Notes: generated by a model from the letters alone, not told the origin. 64,000 bases of DNA from Stereum hirsutum FP-91666 SS1 (GCF_000264905.1 NW_006763145.1:842383-906382); one strand, 5' to 3'. Counted from the stretch's first letter, positions 47,801 to 61,166 are shown. Made by a program: numbers and translations.

Positions 47801-50063
47801 CATCCATCGTGAACCGCACAGCGACCCATTTCTCGAACGCTAAGTTCCGGACGCGGATGAGACCGTGGAGGGTGCTGGTGGAGGGATCGAGGTCTAGGGA
47901 TTCTATGGTTATGTCTGGGCCGGTTCCGGTTCCGGTTCCACTCCCACTCCCTGCTGCAGCACCATCGACGGGAGGGGCGAGGGGGATGTCGACTTTGCGG
48001 AGGACTAGACGCGTCTCTTCCCGCTCCCTCCCTGCCCCTGTACCACCTCGCCTGCCTCGCTCCCCCCCACCCCCGAACACCATCCAAGGCCACTCCCCCT
48101 CCGTCCCACTCGCACTCGTATCGCCATCCCCATCCCCATCGGCCGTAGGACTTCCATCCCGAGATACGGCCAAAGGTTTCTGAGCGGCGAGGAAGTGCTT
48201 GACTTGTTCGAGTTGGGTGGGGAAATGCACTGAGAGGCGGGAGCTTCGAGTTGAGGCGGTGGGAGTGGGGGGTTCGCTTGCGCTTAGTGCTGATGCTGAG
48301 GAGAATGTGGAGGAGGTGGGATCGAGTAGGGAGGAAGGGGTGGAGAGACTGGAGGGAAGACCTTCCGTGTTCGTGCTCAATAGCGCAGATTCGGATCCGG
48401 GCAGTTGAAGCGAGGATGGGAGGCCCGTGATGACATGTAACGAACCCCTCGTGTTCGTGTTCGTGTTCGAAGAAGAGGAGGAACGTCGGGATTTGAGCGA
48501 ACTTTTCACGAGTTCGCCGGATTTCTTGCGGATGTAGGATGTGGGAGTCGTTGGGGTGCCGGGGGTCGAGTATGAGTACGAGCTTGAGTGCGAGTATGAG
48601 TGCGAGTGAGAGTGAGAGTAGGAGTGCGAATGTGAATGTGTATGTGAATGGGTCACGGAAGGGGAAGGTGACGAGGGAGCGTTGGCCCCACGGAATTCAA
48701 CCGCGTTCGCGAACTGTCCGTGCCCGTGTCCTGGTGCGGAATGATGATGCCCATGTCCATGTCCGTGTATCCCAGGCGTGGACCCCGCATGGGACGTACT
48801 AAACGTCGCGGAAGACGCAGACGCAGGTGTGCTGGGCAGAGTGGGAAACGCGACCTTTCCTTGTTCTCGCGCGCCAGTCTGCTCTCGCTCTCCACCTCGC
48901 CCCTCGTCCCCCCGGCCCTCATTCCCATTCCCATTCCCATTCTCAATCTCACTAGGCTCGGAAGGCGTCCGCTCCTTAAAACTCAATCTCAACCCAAGCC
49001 CTTTACCCGCCGACCTTCCTATCCCCGTCGTCGAGGGCACAGGCGAGGGCGATGCGTGTTCTCGCTGTATGGGGTGCTGGGTGTCCTTTGCTCGCCCCGT
49101 TGGGCTATTCGGTGTAGTGTTATTGCTCGCGGCAGGGGTGGGTTTAGGCGTATGTGTGGGCGTAGGCGTAGGCGTCTCCGTCTCCTCCCCGTCCGACGCT
49201 CCCACTTCCAACTCCCCACCCCGAAACTCCCCACCCCGCCCCCGGCCAGACGCAGCCCTCGCCCTCGTCATCTCATTCCCCGACCCCGATCCTGACCCGG
49301 ACTCCGACGTAGAATCAGACGAAGAGTCGACCCCGATCTCGAAGTGCGTTTTCGGGTTCGGGTTTTGGTTCGGATTCGGGTTTGGGTTCGACGTTGACGT
49401 TGACGTTAACGGAGGATTGGAGGTGGTAGACGTGGTAGAGGAAGGGAAGGTGGTAGACGTGGGCGGAAACGTAGGCCCCGGGAGCGAGGGTTCGGAAGAG
49501 AACGCAGAAGAGGTGGGTGGAGTGGGGGGTACGATCGTGATTGTCGTGTTCGTGTTCGTGTTTGTGTTTGTCGACGCACCCAAACCCATCGACGGAGAAG
49601 ATGAGCCCGAGTGCGAAGGCGTCCCCATAGGTCCTTGATTGCCACTACCATTCCCGTTCCCATTCCCTTTGCCGTTCCCGCTAGCATCGCTGTTACCACC
49701 GCCCCCGCCCCCGCCCCCACCCCCGCCCCCACCACCCCCACCGCTCATCGACCCCCTCCTCGACAACGACCCACCCCCACCCCCACCCCCATTACTCCCA
49801 TTCGAATACGTCCTTCCATGTGTCCGTCTCGGTATGAGCGGGAGTGCTGCTGTTGATGAGTTCGAGTTCGTGTTCGTGTTCGTATTTAACGAGTACGGGT
49901 TCGAGTGGGGATTGGGATTGGAGTTGGAGTTGGAGGTGGAGGTGGAGTGATACGAAGAAGATGATCGAGAGGAGGGCGGGGAGGGTCTCTTTGGGTTTGG
50001 ATTCGTGTTCGTGGAGGTGGAGGTGGAGGTGGAGGTGTTGGGGAAGTGCAATGTGGATGTCAT
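44884..50063 (-). CDS. Protein phosphatase 1 regulatory subunit with CBM21 (GAC1-type)
   Basis: This protein targets type 1 phosphatase to glycogen and activates glycogen synthase (known for yeast GAC1/PIG families). Exon 1 is 50063-45424 and exon 2 45337-44884, joined by GTGAGTG...TTTTGCAG, giving about 1,697 residues. An RVxF-like PP1 docking motif sits in SSRLSVHFPTQLEQVKHFL (about residue 609). CBM21 covers about residues 715-855: LHGLIRVRNLAFEKWVAVRF, TMDGWQTTSEVSARY, then AVRYTVGGREIWDNNQGRNY. The rest is low-complexity: Asn/Thr-rich, a poly-Gly run coded near 49700-49740, His/Ser repeats and Ser/Pro-rich stretches. The protein is far longer than the yeast forms, mostly through these insertions. 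Only exon 2 restores a sensible C-terminus; reading straight on hits a stop within two codons. Confidence 0.85.
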
Positions 50064-51810
50064 GTTTTCGCCGTGGATGTAGGAGACTCGGAGACTCGGA
50101 AGTGCGACTCTTGACGCTCGAGAACGTAGTAGTAGACCGTAGAAACTATACCGAACTGAGCCGGACTAGATAGAGTGGACACAAACACCGATGCGCTCGA
50201 ACAAAGATCTGCGACGTCGACGCGGAGGAGGACTTATTACTGTACTGACAACTGTAAACATACGTCAGCGTCAGCGTCAGCACAATCAATTATTCAATAT
50301 TCAATGCTCCAGAAGCGGAGTTGGATGACTTGGACGCACCGACAAGTTTCACACTTCACACTTCACACTGCTAATTGCGGGACGCCCAAGATTCTATACA
50401 CGGAAGATTGATGATATGCCAAGCCAAGCCGGAATTAAAAACGAAGACGCAGACACAGACGAAGACGAAGACGGAGGAGGTTTCGGGGGATGAGCGCTCC
50501 GGAAGGATAGGAGAGTTTAACGCTGTGTGGTCTGGGTTGTGTAGCCTATGCAGTAAGGAGCAAATGAGGGAATGAGGGAAAAGGAGGCGAACGTGCACGT
50601 CAGCGAGATTCAGGAGGACTGTAACACTGCATGATTAAGTTGTGCAGGACTTACAAGTGAGGAGGAAAGACGAAGTAGATAGATAAGGGGAGGACGGGGA
50701 TGTGGATGTGGTGGAGGTGAACCAAGAGGACGTCGCACGTCCGAGGGTAGCGAGTGTTCGCGAGGAATAGAGTTCTAGTACTCCAATACTAAAAGAGGTA
50801 TAAAATCGGATCAGCGGGTTTGCTCGAATGTTCACGAACATTCTTTAGGGAAAGAGGAAGACTGGATGAGGCGCGGTGAGGATCTCGACATACCAGACCG
50901 AGTGGTTCTTCTCTTCTTCTCTCTTCTCAACGTGGAGAATCAGGAAAACGCTCGTCGACGATGGGGGTGTGAGAGTAAGAGAGTTCACAGATCTGAAAAA
51001 CGTTCAGAGGAGAAGGATACGTCAGCGGGCCGATGCGTGGGGCGTGAATGGGCGCGCAACGTCGGTGAACGAGGTCCAACAATACAAATGATTGGAGGCA
51101 AAAATGGAAAAGGAAATATCGAATGATGTCCCTCAGCAGAAAAGATATGGAATGATGGCCCATGGACTTACCTGGTCAGGAGAAAGACGCCGGGGCGACT
51201 GGTCGCGCGGGCGGGATTATGGCCTGGAGGTTGTGGAGCTCTGCGTACGTGCGTGCGAGCAATATGGCGCCAAGTGTGGAAGGTGGAAGGAAACGGTGGG
51301 CGGTCGAGACTCTCGTCGGCGTCGTACGGCGTTCTGTAGGAAAGAGTTGTTTGGGAATTGATGGATAGATATATAACGTTCCCCTCCTGCTGATACGCTG
51401 AATCCAAGCTGAATGGTAGGTATATATAATAGTGATATAAGTAATATGGGGAAGAAAAGGAGGGGTCGCGAGCCCCGCGGGGCTGGGTGGGGTATTGCGT
51501 GCGGGGAGCTTCCTGTCAACAACCTCTCACTCTCTTTCGCGGGTCCGGCTTCGAATTCTCCCAGGCACCCCGCCGCTCTTCCTCCGATCGATATCCCACA
51601 AATACTTATTGGCAATTTGAAGAGCGAACAGTCGAACAACTTCACGGTTTTCTTCCTCACAATCACATCCACAGCTCGCTCGCCAGTTGTACTTACGTGA
51701 CAGGAAGTGTCAAGAGCCGAACCTCTTCGAACTTGCATCAGCCTCGAGCTCAGGAGTCGCGTCTCTTTCAGAACTCTCAGCGCAAGATCTGGATCGCCAC
51801 CGGCCAGCAT
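50064..51810 (-). promoter_or_regulatory. Probable spliced 5' leader and promoter of the CBM21 gene
   Basis: No coding region is supported. On the minus strand, consensus donors (GTAAGT at about 51171 and 50654) and pyrimidine-preceded acceptors (TTTTTCAG near 50993, TTTACAG near 50250) alternate in the right order. This suggests a long leader with two introns. It is inferred from splice signals only. Confidence 0.3.
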
Positions 51811-54800
51811 TCCATATACTGTGCCGGACTAGGATCCTGGACAGATGGGCTTTCTCGCTCGTTTATTCAATATCCTGTCTATTAATTGCAAACCAAATGG
51901 CACATATGGGTAGTCCGGCATATATTTAGTACCCTTACAACTATTTGGAGAGTCTGATGTGCTAAATCATCACCAACAAATATTTTGCGACGACGACTGG
52001 GGAAAGTGGCAAAACAGGGAAGCTGGACGCGCGCCGAAAGCGCCCGGCTATTGCCGAATGAGTGGCGAAAAAAAGGTCAAAAGGCGCCACACCCCCTTGA
52101 CCACTGATTTCGTACACATAACCGTTAGAAGACCAGCAACAAAAAGTACCTATAGTGTTTTACCATGTATCATGCTATCGGCATAAATATTTGTGGAGAG
52201 CTGCACGACCTGTTGCACTCGAAATTCATTCGGGTATTTGAGAGGTGCAAAATCGGCCACTTCTATGAAATTGTGCTCTCTGGAAGCCAAACAGTCTGGT
52301 AAAAATAAGCAGGTCTCGGCAACAGAAGTATTCGATTAGGTCTCCAAGACTATAAACTTTTTGTATGAGCAAGACGACAGATGCTAGAGCTAGAGCCTCA
52401 CGAAGTGGGAGCTTCTTGTGGCCCGTTAGCCAGAGGATCCCCTCAACAAAAGATGTCGCACGCAAAAGTAAGCAAACATTGTCTGCCAGAGTGGCTCGGA
52501 ATCACTTATGTAATGTCCGTATTCATGCCCCACATATACTTTTACGAACATATAGGCTGGCATTAAAGGCTGGTCGAGGCGTCCATGTCGGTCGAGCTCT
52601 CTACATGTGGCAAAATTGCCACACAAACCCCATCTCCGATGACATTTCACCATGTTCTACAAAATACTCACAAGAATCACACAAAGTGTTTTCGCATATC
52701 GCACGAGATGGAATAGACCTACAGTTTATGTAGAAAGCCAAAGGTATGAATATGCCTCCTTAAAATTCCAGAAAAGTTTGTCCAGCTTCTATGTCCGTCC
52801 AGCTTCCTAGTCCGCCACAGTACGGCAGGCGCTCTCCGGCCCCTCGGTCCTCGTGCGCCTCACGTCACGTCTAATTCCAGTTTTGACTGGAATGATTTTC
52901 CCCATTTTGATGCGAAGACGCGGTCATGTGTTCGTGCCACTACGTCTGGCAAGAACGAACGACGTCATTCTCTGCTTCTCTCAGCGCGTTGCCGCTGCTC
53001 GAGGCATGAGGTGTTTGGATTCGAGAGCATCGATGTCCGTGGATGAGATGGATGCTGCGCAGACCCCAGGCTCTGCTGAGCGAACGAGCGAGGTTCTGCG
53101 ACGTCGTCACCGTCGTCATTAGAATCATGTACATAGGTACCTTCTCGGTCCCATGCGCGTCCGCACGAGCGCTCACTGGCATATGTACTGTACGACGCCT
53201 GGAAGACTCTCTGCGAAGTACTGTAAATCTTACGATTCCTGATCTTCGTCATTTTGTCAACCGATAATCGACAGTGTGCGAGAAATCGCTCCCATACCCC
53301 ACTGCATTCAACATCGTTCTCATTAAACTGTACACAACTACATAGTACCTTCCTCCTCCTCCCACTGATTACTTCACGGTATATACAAACTCCATGTAAC
53401 TAATTACCTCTCCCCGCACTCTTCAAATTTCCAAGTCCCGTACGGTGCATTACGCGTACAAAGGCTGGCAGTACTAGACCGATTAGGGGAGGAACAAAGT
53501 GTTGAGCATCCGAGGTAAGGTTAAGGTGTGACTGTACGTTGGCTTCTCCACCGATGTTGGACTCTAAGTGAAATGGGAATAGAATATGAGATGGAAGAAG
53601 GGAACGCGGACCGATAAGTGATAAACGATGGAAATGAGAGATATAGAAACGGGGGAACATATGAAGGGAAGACTCAAGACAAAATAGGCAACCAGTACAG
53701 AGACGCCAGCCAGAGGGTCCATGCACCAGGCTTCAGCGCTGTCAGTGCTGTTTAGCCCATTTTCTGTCACATCTTTCTTCGCCGGAAGAGGAACAGACCG
53801 GTAGGACAGAGTGAAGTTCTGACGACACTAAAACGTCGATAGTATAACAGCGCTCGCAGCTGCGTACCCATTGTGAAACCGTAAAGTTGAGCGAGAAAAA
53901 TAAGTACCATGTTACAAGCTGTTGAGTTGTGCGAACAGTTCGGATCCGGCGAGGGAGTCACCGAGAGTGCGGTGAGGGGTAAATACGTTCTCCAAGGTTC
54001 AAACCGCGAGTTCTCCCAAAGCCGACTCAGACTACAGTGGCGGACACTCGAACACGGCTAGTTTTCAAGAGGTTGTGGGAAATGTAGAGCGTCGATTCGT
54101 GCTTAGGTTTGAATATGATGAGTCTCGTCAGGACTGCCAGTGAGAAGATGTACTACAAGACAGCGAACATGATCCAGAGGGGATACTGGACATAATCACT
54201 GGATGGTCACCTTCCTTTGACACTGGTACGTCTGAGCCCAAGTGCTCACGCAAGTGCCAAAGATTAAGCCGTGCAGTCCGTCCGTCGTCACTAGCATTCC
54301 TGAAGAGCTAAGATATGAGAAAAGACTCAGAGCACCGGGATGGGGAAGTTCGACTAGATATCGACCAAGCCGAGATTATAGGCGGGTCAGGAATTCGATG
54401 ACAGGATGGCTCTCTTGACTCTCAATGAGAATTGTGGTCTTGGTGAGCTTCGGAATTCGAAGTGGGGTGACGATATGAACGTCTACAGTGCTCGCAAAGC
54501 ACCGCTGCTGCCACCACACCCCATTCAAACCGCATTAGCCCAAGTTAGAGCTGACATCGGAGAAACGAGACAGAATATCAAGCCACTCCGAGTCTCAACG
54601 GCCTCCTCGGCATAATGGACGAGATAAAAGAGCTTTTCAGACCAGTACAAGTCATAATCAAGTGATAGAACCGACGTCTTATATGTCCCGAATATCTGGG
54701 AGTGAGAAAAGAGATCGTGCTGGGGCGAGTGGGACGGCGAGCGGAGCGGGTGGTTGAGGAGAATTTGGACGGGAACGAGCGTTTAGCTGAGATCGACGTC

Positions 54801-55429
54801 AGAGCCGTCACAAGTAGTGGGACAGCGAGAACAGACAATCGTAGATACGAAGTTGTACTCATTTCGCGCAACAGTCAAATCATGTCGCAAACTGAAGCGT
54901 GGCAGACGAAAGCAAGAGGAGAACCACAGGACACGATCCGGGAGAGAAAGGAGAAAGCCGGATAAGGAAAACACGCGGCGCGCTAGCTGGGCCCGGCAAA
55001 GAGCGAGAATATGACGTCATAGTTTAATACACTTCGCCCTCCAACCAAAAACGTGGCCATCTTTCTTGAAGAAATATGCACGGAAAGATATTAGCTGCAT
55101 ATTGCACCAGGGAATGTCTTGCCCGTTAAGCTTTCCGTTGAAAGGGCTTAGATTGCGGGAGCTACATCTTTTTCTAGTCGGAGGGTCATCATTCCTGTGA
55201 CCTGTCCCTCATTCAGTCCCCGTCCGAACGACTGCCTACATCGTGGCGACGCGTCCTCCTACCTTCTCCGGCCCTGTGTCATACATATATATACTCGCCT
55301 ATTCAGCCAGCACCATCCGCGCTCAGGTTCATGCCTTTTCTCCACAGCAGTGAGTCACGCCACTCTCTCTTTTCTTTTGTTATCTTTGTTTGATGCAGGC
55401 GGGATACAGTACACATGATGGTTCTCCTT

Positions 55430-56040
55430 GGACATAAGGCAATCGGACCTCACCAAAACTCACCAAACTTGATCAGACTTCATTAGATGGAACTACGGCT
55501 GGGAAGATTCCAGGAGACCACATTGGATGGATGCCACGCTGGCCAGGCTTCGGACAACCTGTCCTGTACAGATTGCATACGACCCTGGGAGATCCCGGGT
55601 AGTCTCGTCGACGTCGTCCCTAGTGAGAGCTCACGAGAGATCATTAAGACTCACTTATTTTATGTAACTCTCATTAGGTGTTTTTTTAACAGCGGAGAGG
55701 CCCTTCAGGTGATATAAAAGTCACGGTGACTAGAGCGAGTATGGTCCACCAGGATGCAGGAAGACTAGGTAAGGCCATATCTGACGGAGTCAAACGAGGT
55801 GTGAAGAGGTCCAACAAGGTGTGGGGAGGTCCAGCGAGGTGTGAAGAGGTCCGAAGAGGTTGCCCGAGGTTGTCGCCGGTTCGCGTCCTGAGTAGACAAA
55901 CCACCGACAATCTTGGGCAACCTCGTCGCATTTCATCAGACCTCGTCGAACCTTATGGGATCTCACCAGACTGGGTTGAACCTCGTTGGACTTCATCAGA
56001 CTGCGTCAAACTCCGTCAGGCCTTGAACAAGCTGAGTGGA
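55430..56040. repeat. Degenerate minisatellite with fold-back centre
   Basis: Variants of a roughly 16-nt unit (CAGACCTCGTCGAACC, and the reverse-strand form GAGGTCCAACAAGGTG) repeat on both sides of a centre near 55890. The left block (about 55795-55875) reads GAGGTCC-type and the right block (about 55905-56030) reads GGACCTC-type, so the arms can pair. CCGAGGTTGTCG and CGACAATCTTGGG flank the centre. No TIR tips or target duplication were found. The origin could be a fold-back transposon or array inversion. Confidence 0.5.
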
Positions 56041-57320
56041 TTCATGAAGCACGTAAGGGCTGTACTCTACACGCGGGTCACTCACTATCGGCGTCTCCGA
56101 AAATGAAAGGATGATACTGTTCAGACGCTTGTCGCTACGAACGGAGAACGAACTCAGTTTTTGGGCAGTTGGAATCAGACTGTAAGCGATACTGTGACCG
56201 TATGTCGATGGGGCCGAGTAAGTATTGGCACCGCTACAGTATTTTCGGACACTTTCCTCTGTCCCTGTTTGGACCGAAAACGTATCCGAAGGCTAAGGCA
56301 GCTTCACGCTGAGGATCGATGATAGGACCTTACAGAAGCACGAACGGCTTAACTCAGTCCTCATCTCACCATTTCCCGTTGTGACTCGGAGATAGCTACC
56401 CCGCTTCTTTGTGATATACAGTGACTGTGAAATCGGCACACTGGCATGCACACTGGATAACGTATGCTGGATAGCTAATCGTGTGCTATCCAAGTCCTAT
56501 CGCTCCCGCTCTATCAGTTCAGAGATCAAGTTGAGATCATGATTGTGACGGCGTTAGACACAGATCCTGAACCGGGATACTGATCAAGTGCACCTGTGGA
56601 AAGACGAGCACGAACGTTCCCAGAAACAGTGTCACCTGCAGGATAGGCGCAGGAGCTTCTGCACGCTTTTCGCGCGAGGGACGGGAGAAGGAGGTTTGGA
56701 ACAAGTTTGGAGAGGTCCACGTAAGTAGTTTAGGAGACGATCCTCTCTCTCTCTACAGAATGAGGCGGCACATTCTTATGAAACCATTCTTCCCATTCAC
56801 TCGGGCTGAACCTCGAGGACCTGTTGTCACATTAAAGACCCACCGTACGACCCTAGTAATGTGACTGTTCGAATAGCCGCGTTCGAGTACGGTGGTACTT
56901 AATGGCTAACCGCCGCACGCTTCCATCGTAATGAGTTCGGCCTTGTCAACACTCCGAGCGTCAGAATATACTTACCCAAGGCCAAGACGGGGTAATGGTC
57001 TCACAATTCTCAGACAGCGGGACGACCGAGACCGGCTGTGGCCACATCGACCATCATTTGTCAATATTTGATGTTATTTGTACTTGTTTGAATCAAAGGC
57101 CTTCGGCATTAAGTACTCCGCTTGAGCTCTGCCGCTACATTTCTGTTCTTAACAACTTCGACCGACCTCAAAATCGGTCCATGCTCCTTAGCCTCTTCCT
57201 AGGCTCGGACACTGGCAGCCCCTTCTCCCAGCGCTACATACTTACCGCACTCAACTCTTTAGAATGTTCCAAAAGTGTTTCTTCAACTTAGTAAAGTTGT
57301 TTCTGAAGATATTGAGTATA

Positions 57321-57587
57321 CTGTACTTTTTCGACCAAAGGTTCGTCGCGCGTTCTCCGCGTTGATGAACCGAACAAAATACTGTGTGACCTCACGCATA
57401 ACGCAGGGTGAGCGAACAGTGACCTCGGCAGGCGCTTGCGCAAAATAATCATTTTCGCAAGCGCCTACGTTGTTTTCTGAACCATTTACGGGTCCCGTCA
57501 CGCTCACGCACGGCTTCTGAACCGTGACCCGGGCGAAACTGATGGGTGACGTAAATTCTTGATGAACCTTTGGTCGAAAAAGTACAG
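57321..57587. mobile_element. TA-flanked MITE, second family member
   Basis: CTGTACTTTTTCGACCAAAG at 57321-57340, extended by GTTC, is inverted at the right end, which finishes at 57587. TA flanks both sides (57319-57320, 57588-57589). The terminal CTGTACTTTTYCGACC core is shared with the MITE at 13951-14364, while the interiors differ. No coding capacity. Confidence 0.8.
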
Positions 57588-58362
57588 TACGTGTACAACT
57601 CTTTTGGATGTACTAAGGCAAACTTTCAAAACTGTCAAAGATGAGTCCATGTATTTTCTGTAGGGAAGCGGTATTGAAAAGGGCCCAGGTTGGCTCTGGA
57701 GGATGCTAAAGGCTATTGAACCACTCGAGCTTGCTATGAGCCTGATTTTTTAGCGCCACATATCATCTTTCGGAAAGGGGTTTGGATTCCGCCGCCGTGT
57801 TATGGAGGGAACGAGATCGTTGCATCGTTGTTGACAACGAGAACAACCAAGTTAGAGTGAGTATGTTGCTGTGTTCGTACGTATTCTCTTGATACTATTA
57901 TAGCTGAGAAACGCCAGCGCGTATACTAACTCAGGCGCCGTTCTGTTACGAACATGTCGTATATGATTCCACAGCTATACACAAAACTACACACGGCACT
58001 ATGACTCCGGTTGTAAGGCGTATCTTACTATGTGTTATGGAAGTCCCCCAGACTCGTTACGAGAGGCGTCAAGCTGCCCTATTTTTGAGAAATTTCACCT
58101 CATGCCAGGTCATGTTGACCTTTGCGCTTCATGCATGCACACTGTACGCGTCCTGAGTATTGACATTCACTGACAGACCCTCGTCGAGGATAGCCGGCGA
58201 GTCTCATGCTCTGATATGTGCGGGTCTTGGGAGGACACAAATACATCGTAGGTGTGATAAGACGTGTCAGTACATATAAAAGACTGCACTTGCACTTTGC
58301 ATATCACCCGGCAACGAACCTTCTTGCCTCCCACTTGCTACTCTCTCCATCTACTTCTACTC

Positions 58363-61166
58363 ATGTCGCAATCTGCAGCTGTGACGTCCGAAGAATGTGC
58401 ATGCGACACACCAGACCATGCTCGTAGATATCCGACTCCGTGAGCCGTTCGCTTTCCCTCTCTTGTTGTGTACCCCGTGCTCACTCAAGTTCTCTGTGTA
58501 TAGTTCATTTCCCGTTTTGCCTCGGTCCCATATGTGAGGTCCTTTCCACATCTTGTGTATCAACACTTACATAATTATAATCTACCCAGCCCCCAATTCT
58601 TCGCAAACATGTTCGCTCTCATCATCGGAGTTCATGTGTACCAGAACCCGAGCACCATCATGCAACCGTTGCCTGGCGCTTGCGCAGACGTCAAGTCCAT
58701 GAAGGCGTTTTTGCTCAGCAGGAACGTTCAAGAAGGGCGCATTAGGATGCTTCGCAACAAGGAAGCCACCAACGCTAGGATCATCCAAGAGCTGGACAGC
58801 CTTGCGAGCAGCGAGGACATCAAGAGTAACAGCCCTATCCTCATTTATTTTGCAGGGCACGGAACAAGGGCCTTCGCAAGGGGTGGCTCGTCCAAGATAG
58901 AAATGCTTTGTCCATACGACTTCATTCCAGCGGAGAATGAAGGACGGAAAGATACAGTCTACGGGATCCTCGACATCACGCTCGCCGAACACTTGAACAA
59001 GATTTCTTTAGCGAAAGGCAATAATGTCGTTCGTGGTTTCACTTTCATCTACTGGTGTACGCGGTTCTGAAGTACCTTATATCTTATCCATTTTCCCATA
59101 AGACTGTCGTCCTAGATTGCTGTCATTCTGGATCAGGAACACGCAAGGTCAGAGACTCCGCCACGACGGTTCGCGGTGTCATGCTCCCTGAGTCTACGCA
59201 GGCGGATATCCTTGGGACCGGTACTCGCGGAAGCGGCCTGCCCAAGTCAGACGCCGATCGGGAATATACGAAATCAGCCAAGGATAGACTTCTCGGGTCA
59301 TTCTCACATGTCCTACTGGCGGCTTGTAGTGCACAACAGTCCAGCAGTGAGGCTCTTGTAGGCGGGAAGTTCACAACCGCTTTGCTCAAAGTCCTTCAAG
59401 GGTCGGGGACGGACCAGCTGACGTACAGGAGGCTAATAGAGAACCTTGAAAGCATCCCCGAGTGAGCTCTCAATCTGTAGTTTGGTGCATATTGGTGATG
59501 ATCAGATATTGATACGTATTCGAATCTCCTTGTTCTTTGATACGTCTAGACAATACCCTCAGTGCGAAGGCTTCAATAGGGACAGACATATCTTCACCAC
59601 CCATACCCCCATCCCCGAGCACAACTTCTACAAGGTCACGCTCTCCCCGAGAACATACCAGTTCACGTTCGACAGAAGTTCCAGCGTACGATCCAGGGAT
59701 GCATACGAAATCTATGACCGCTCTGTCCTCATCAAGGGTACCCCGCCGCTTTGCACGGTCACTGTGGACCACATTATCGACTCTACCGCCGTGATCATCG
59801 TAGAACATACCGACATTAGCGAACGAACAAATGCGTTGTACGCATTTCCTGTCAAAAATGAGTGAGCATATTAATCGGTATTATTGATTTCTCCTTCTAA
59901 GATATCTGCTTTTCACAGACTCGATTCGGCCGAGTCATCGAGAAAAGGCTATGCCTTGACTCGAACCACAACCTATCAACTACCTGCTGGAGAAGCATAC
60001 GGAATAGTTGTGGGTTCCAAATTCAACGTCCACACGCGCTGCGACATAAAGTCGGGAGTGATCGGAAGCTTCATTGCTCAATCCGTGACAAACCGTACCG
60101 CCGTCCTCGTGCAGACAAGGTCTCCCGCCGATACCAAAGACCCCGCATCGGTAGCATGGGGAATACAGACACAACTAGGCCCAGGAAAGGAGTTCCATTT
60201 GGGCATTCCGGAAGAGCTCTCGTACATCGCTAGGATCGTGGAGGGAAAGCTCCTCGGAAAGTACAAAAACATTCCCGTCAAAATCCATACACCTCCCGGA
60301 GACGACACGAAGCTAACATTGGTGAAGCGCCATGGCAACACAATCGCCTTCGAGCATCACGAAGGTGTGGCCCGAGAAAACGGACATACGCATCTTTATA
60401 AACAAGTTCGCTGCGGGCTCGAGAAGCTCACTCCGGCACTCCGTGCCAATGCTAACTCAGATCCCGCCATCATTGCTATATCCGGTGCCGCTGACTTCTT
60501 TATGTACCTCCATCGCAGCCCTCCGTTAAATCCTTTCTTCGAGGAGGGTAAGGAGAAGGTCATCTTGGAGTGCTACGAGCTACTGGACGATGGGATCGAC
60601 CTCATACCAGAAGACCCTCCGAAAAACCTCATCAGTAATCGTAAGCTGGAGTTGGAAGATAGGCAAGGGGATCCCCAACCATATGGCTTCAGGATTGTCA
60701 ATAAGTCCAATACCTCTCTCTACGCGGCTCTGTTCTATTTTGACATGAGCAGCCTTAGCATCAGTGAGTCAGCTAAGTCAACTGCTTATTGATAGAAAAT
60801 ATATATCACGACTTCAACATATCGTATCACTGACTACCTTCCTCTACAGCATGCTACCATCAGCCAGGTGCTGCCAGAGATGGCCATGCCGACTACACGG
60901 TGCCGGCTCAAGATTCACTTACGATCGGTTATGGACAAGGTGGTGGTGGACTTCCGCGACAATACCGCGTACGGCAAGGTCAAAGCGTGGACGTCGGCTT
61001 TCTGAAGCTCTTTGTTTCTTCGCAGTGGGTAGACTACTCGGGCATTGCACAAGGGTCACCCTTGGTAGGTGCCAAGCGCCAAGATTTGGTGCACGAGCGC
61101 AAGTCCTCTCCGTGGGATGCACTTCTTGTGCCGCTGGTACAGCGGACGAACAACGGAGGAACGTAA
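58363..61166 (+). CDS. Caspase-like (peptidase C14) domain protein
   Basis: This is a cysteine peptidase of the caspase/metacaspase clan. The start ATG 58363 (MSQSAAVTSEECACDTPDHA) belongs to a short exon ending at 58439. Exon 2 (58590-59028) joins in phase to PPQFFANMFALIIGVHVYQN, the usual beginning of the p20 region. His116 is in YFAGHGTR. After the next intron, VVLDCCHSGSGTR (from 59103) supplies Cys179, so the His/Cys dyad is intact. The C14 domain runs to about LENLESIP. The remaining 60% is a C-terminal extension (RYPQCEGFNRDRH, YALTRTTTYQLPAGEAYGIV, YGFRIVNKSNTSLYAALFYF, then a last exon DSLTIGYGQGGGG) found in many mushroom caspase-like proteins; its role is unknown. The stop is at 61164-61166. 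There is no long prodomain. A cell-death or stress role is suspected from the family only. Confidence 0.87.

Larger units (their letters stand above)
51811..58362. other. Long gene-poor region with repeats
   Basis: About 6.5 kb without a supported gene. It holds an AT-richer block at about 51940-52740 whose frames give no family, a fold-back repeat at 55430-56040 and a MITE at 57321-57587. Short frames elsewhere lack domains or splice support. The right end is the caspase gene promoter. Confidence 0.45.

Noticed and set aside
46663..49638. Long plus-strand open frames inside the CBM21 gene
   Set aside because: They arise from the simple-repeat, GC-rich coding sequence on the other strand. 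The minus-strand frame has the CBM21 domain and a coherent exon junction.
51217..51810. 197-codon minus-strand open frame upstream of the CBM21 gene
   Set aside because: It has no recognisable domain, includes consensus splice signals nearby, and fits better as leader or promoter DNA.
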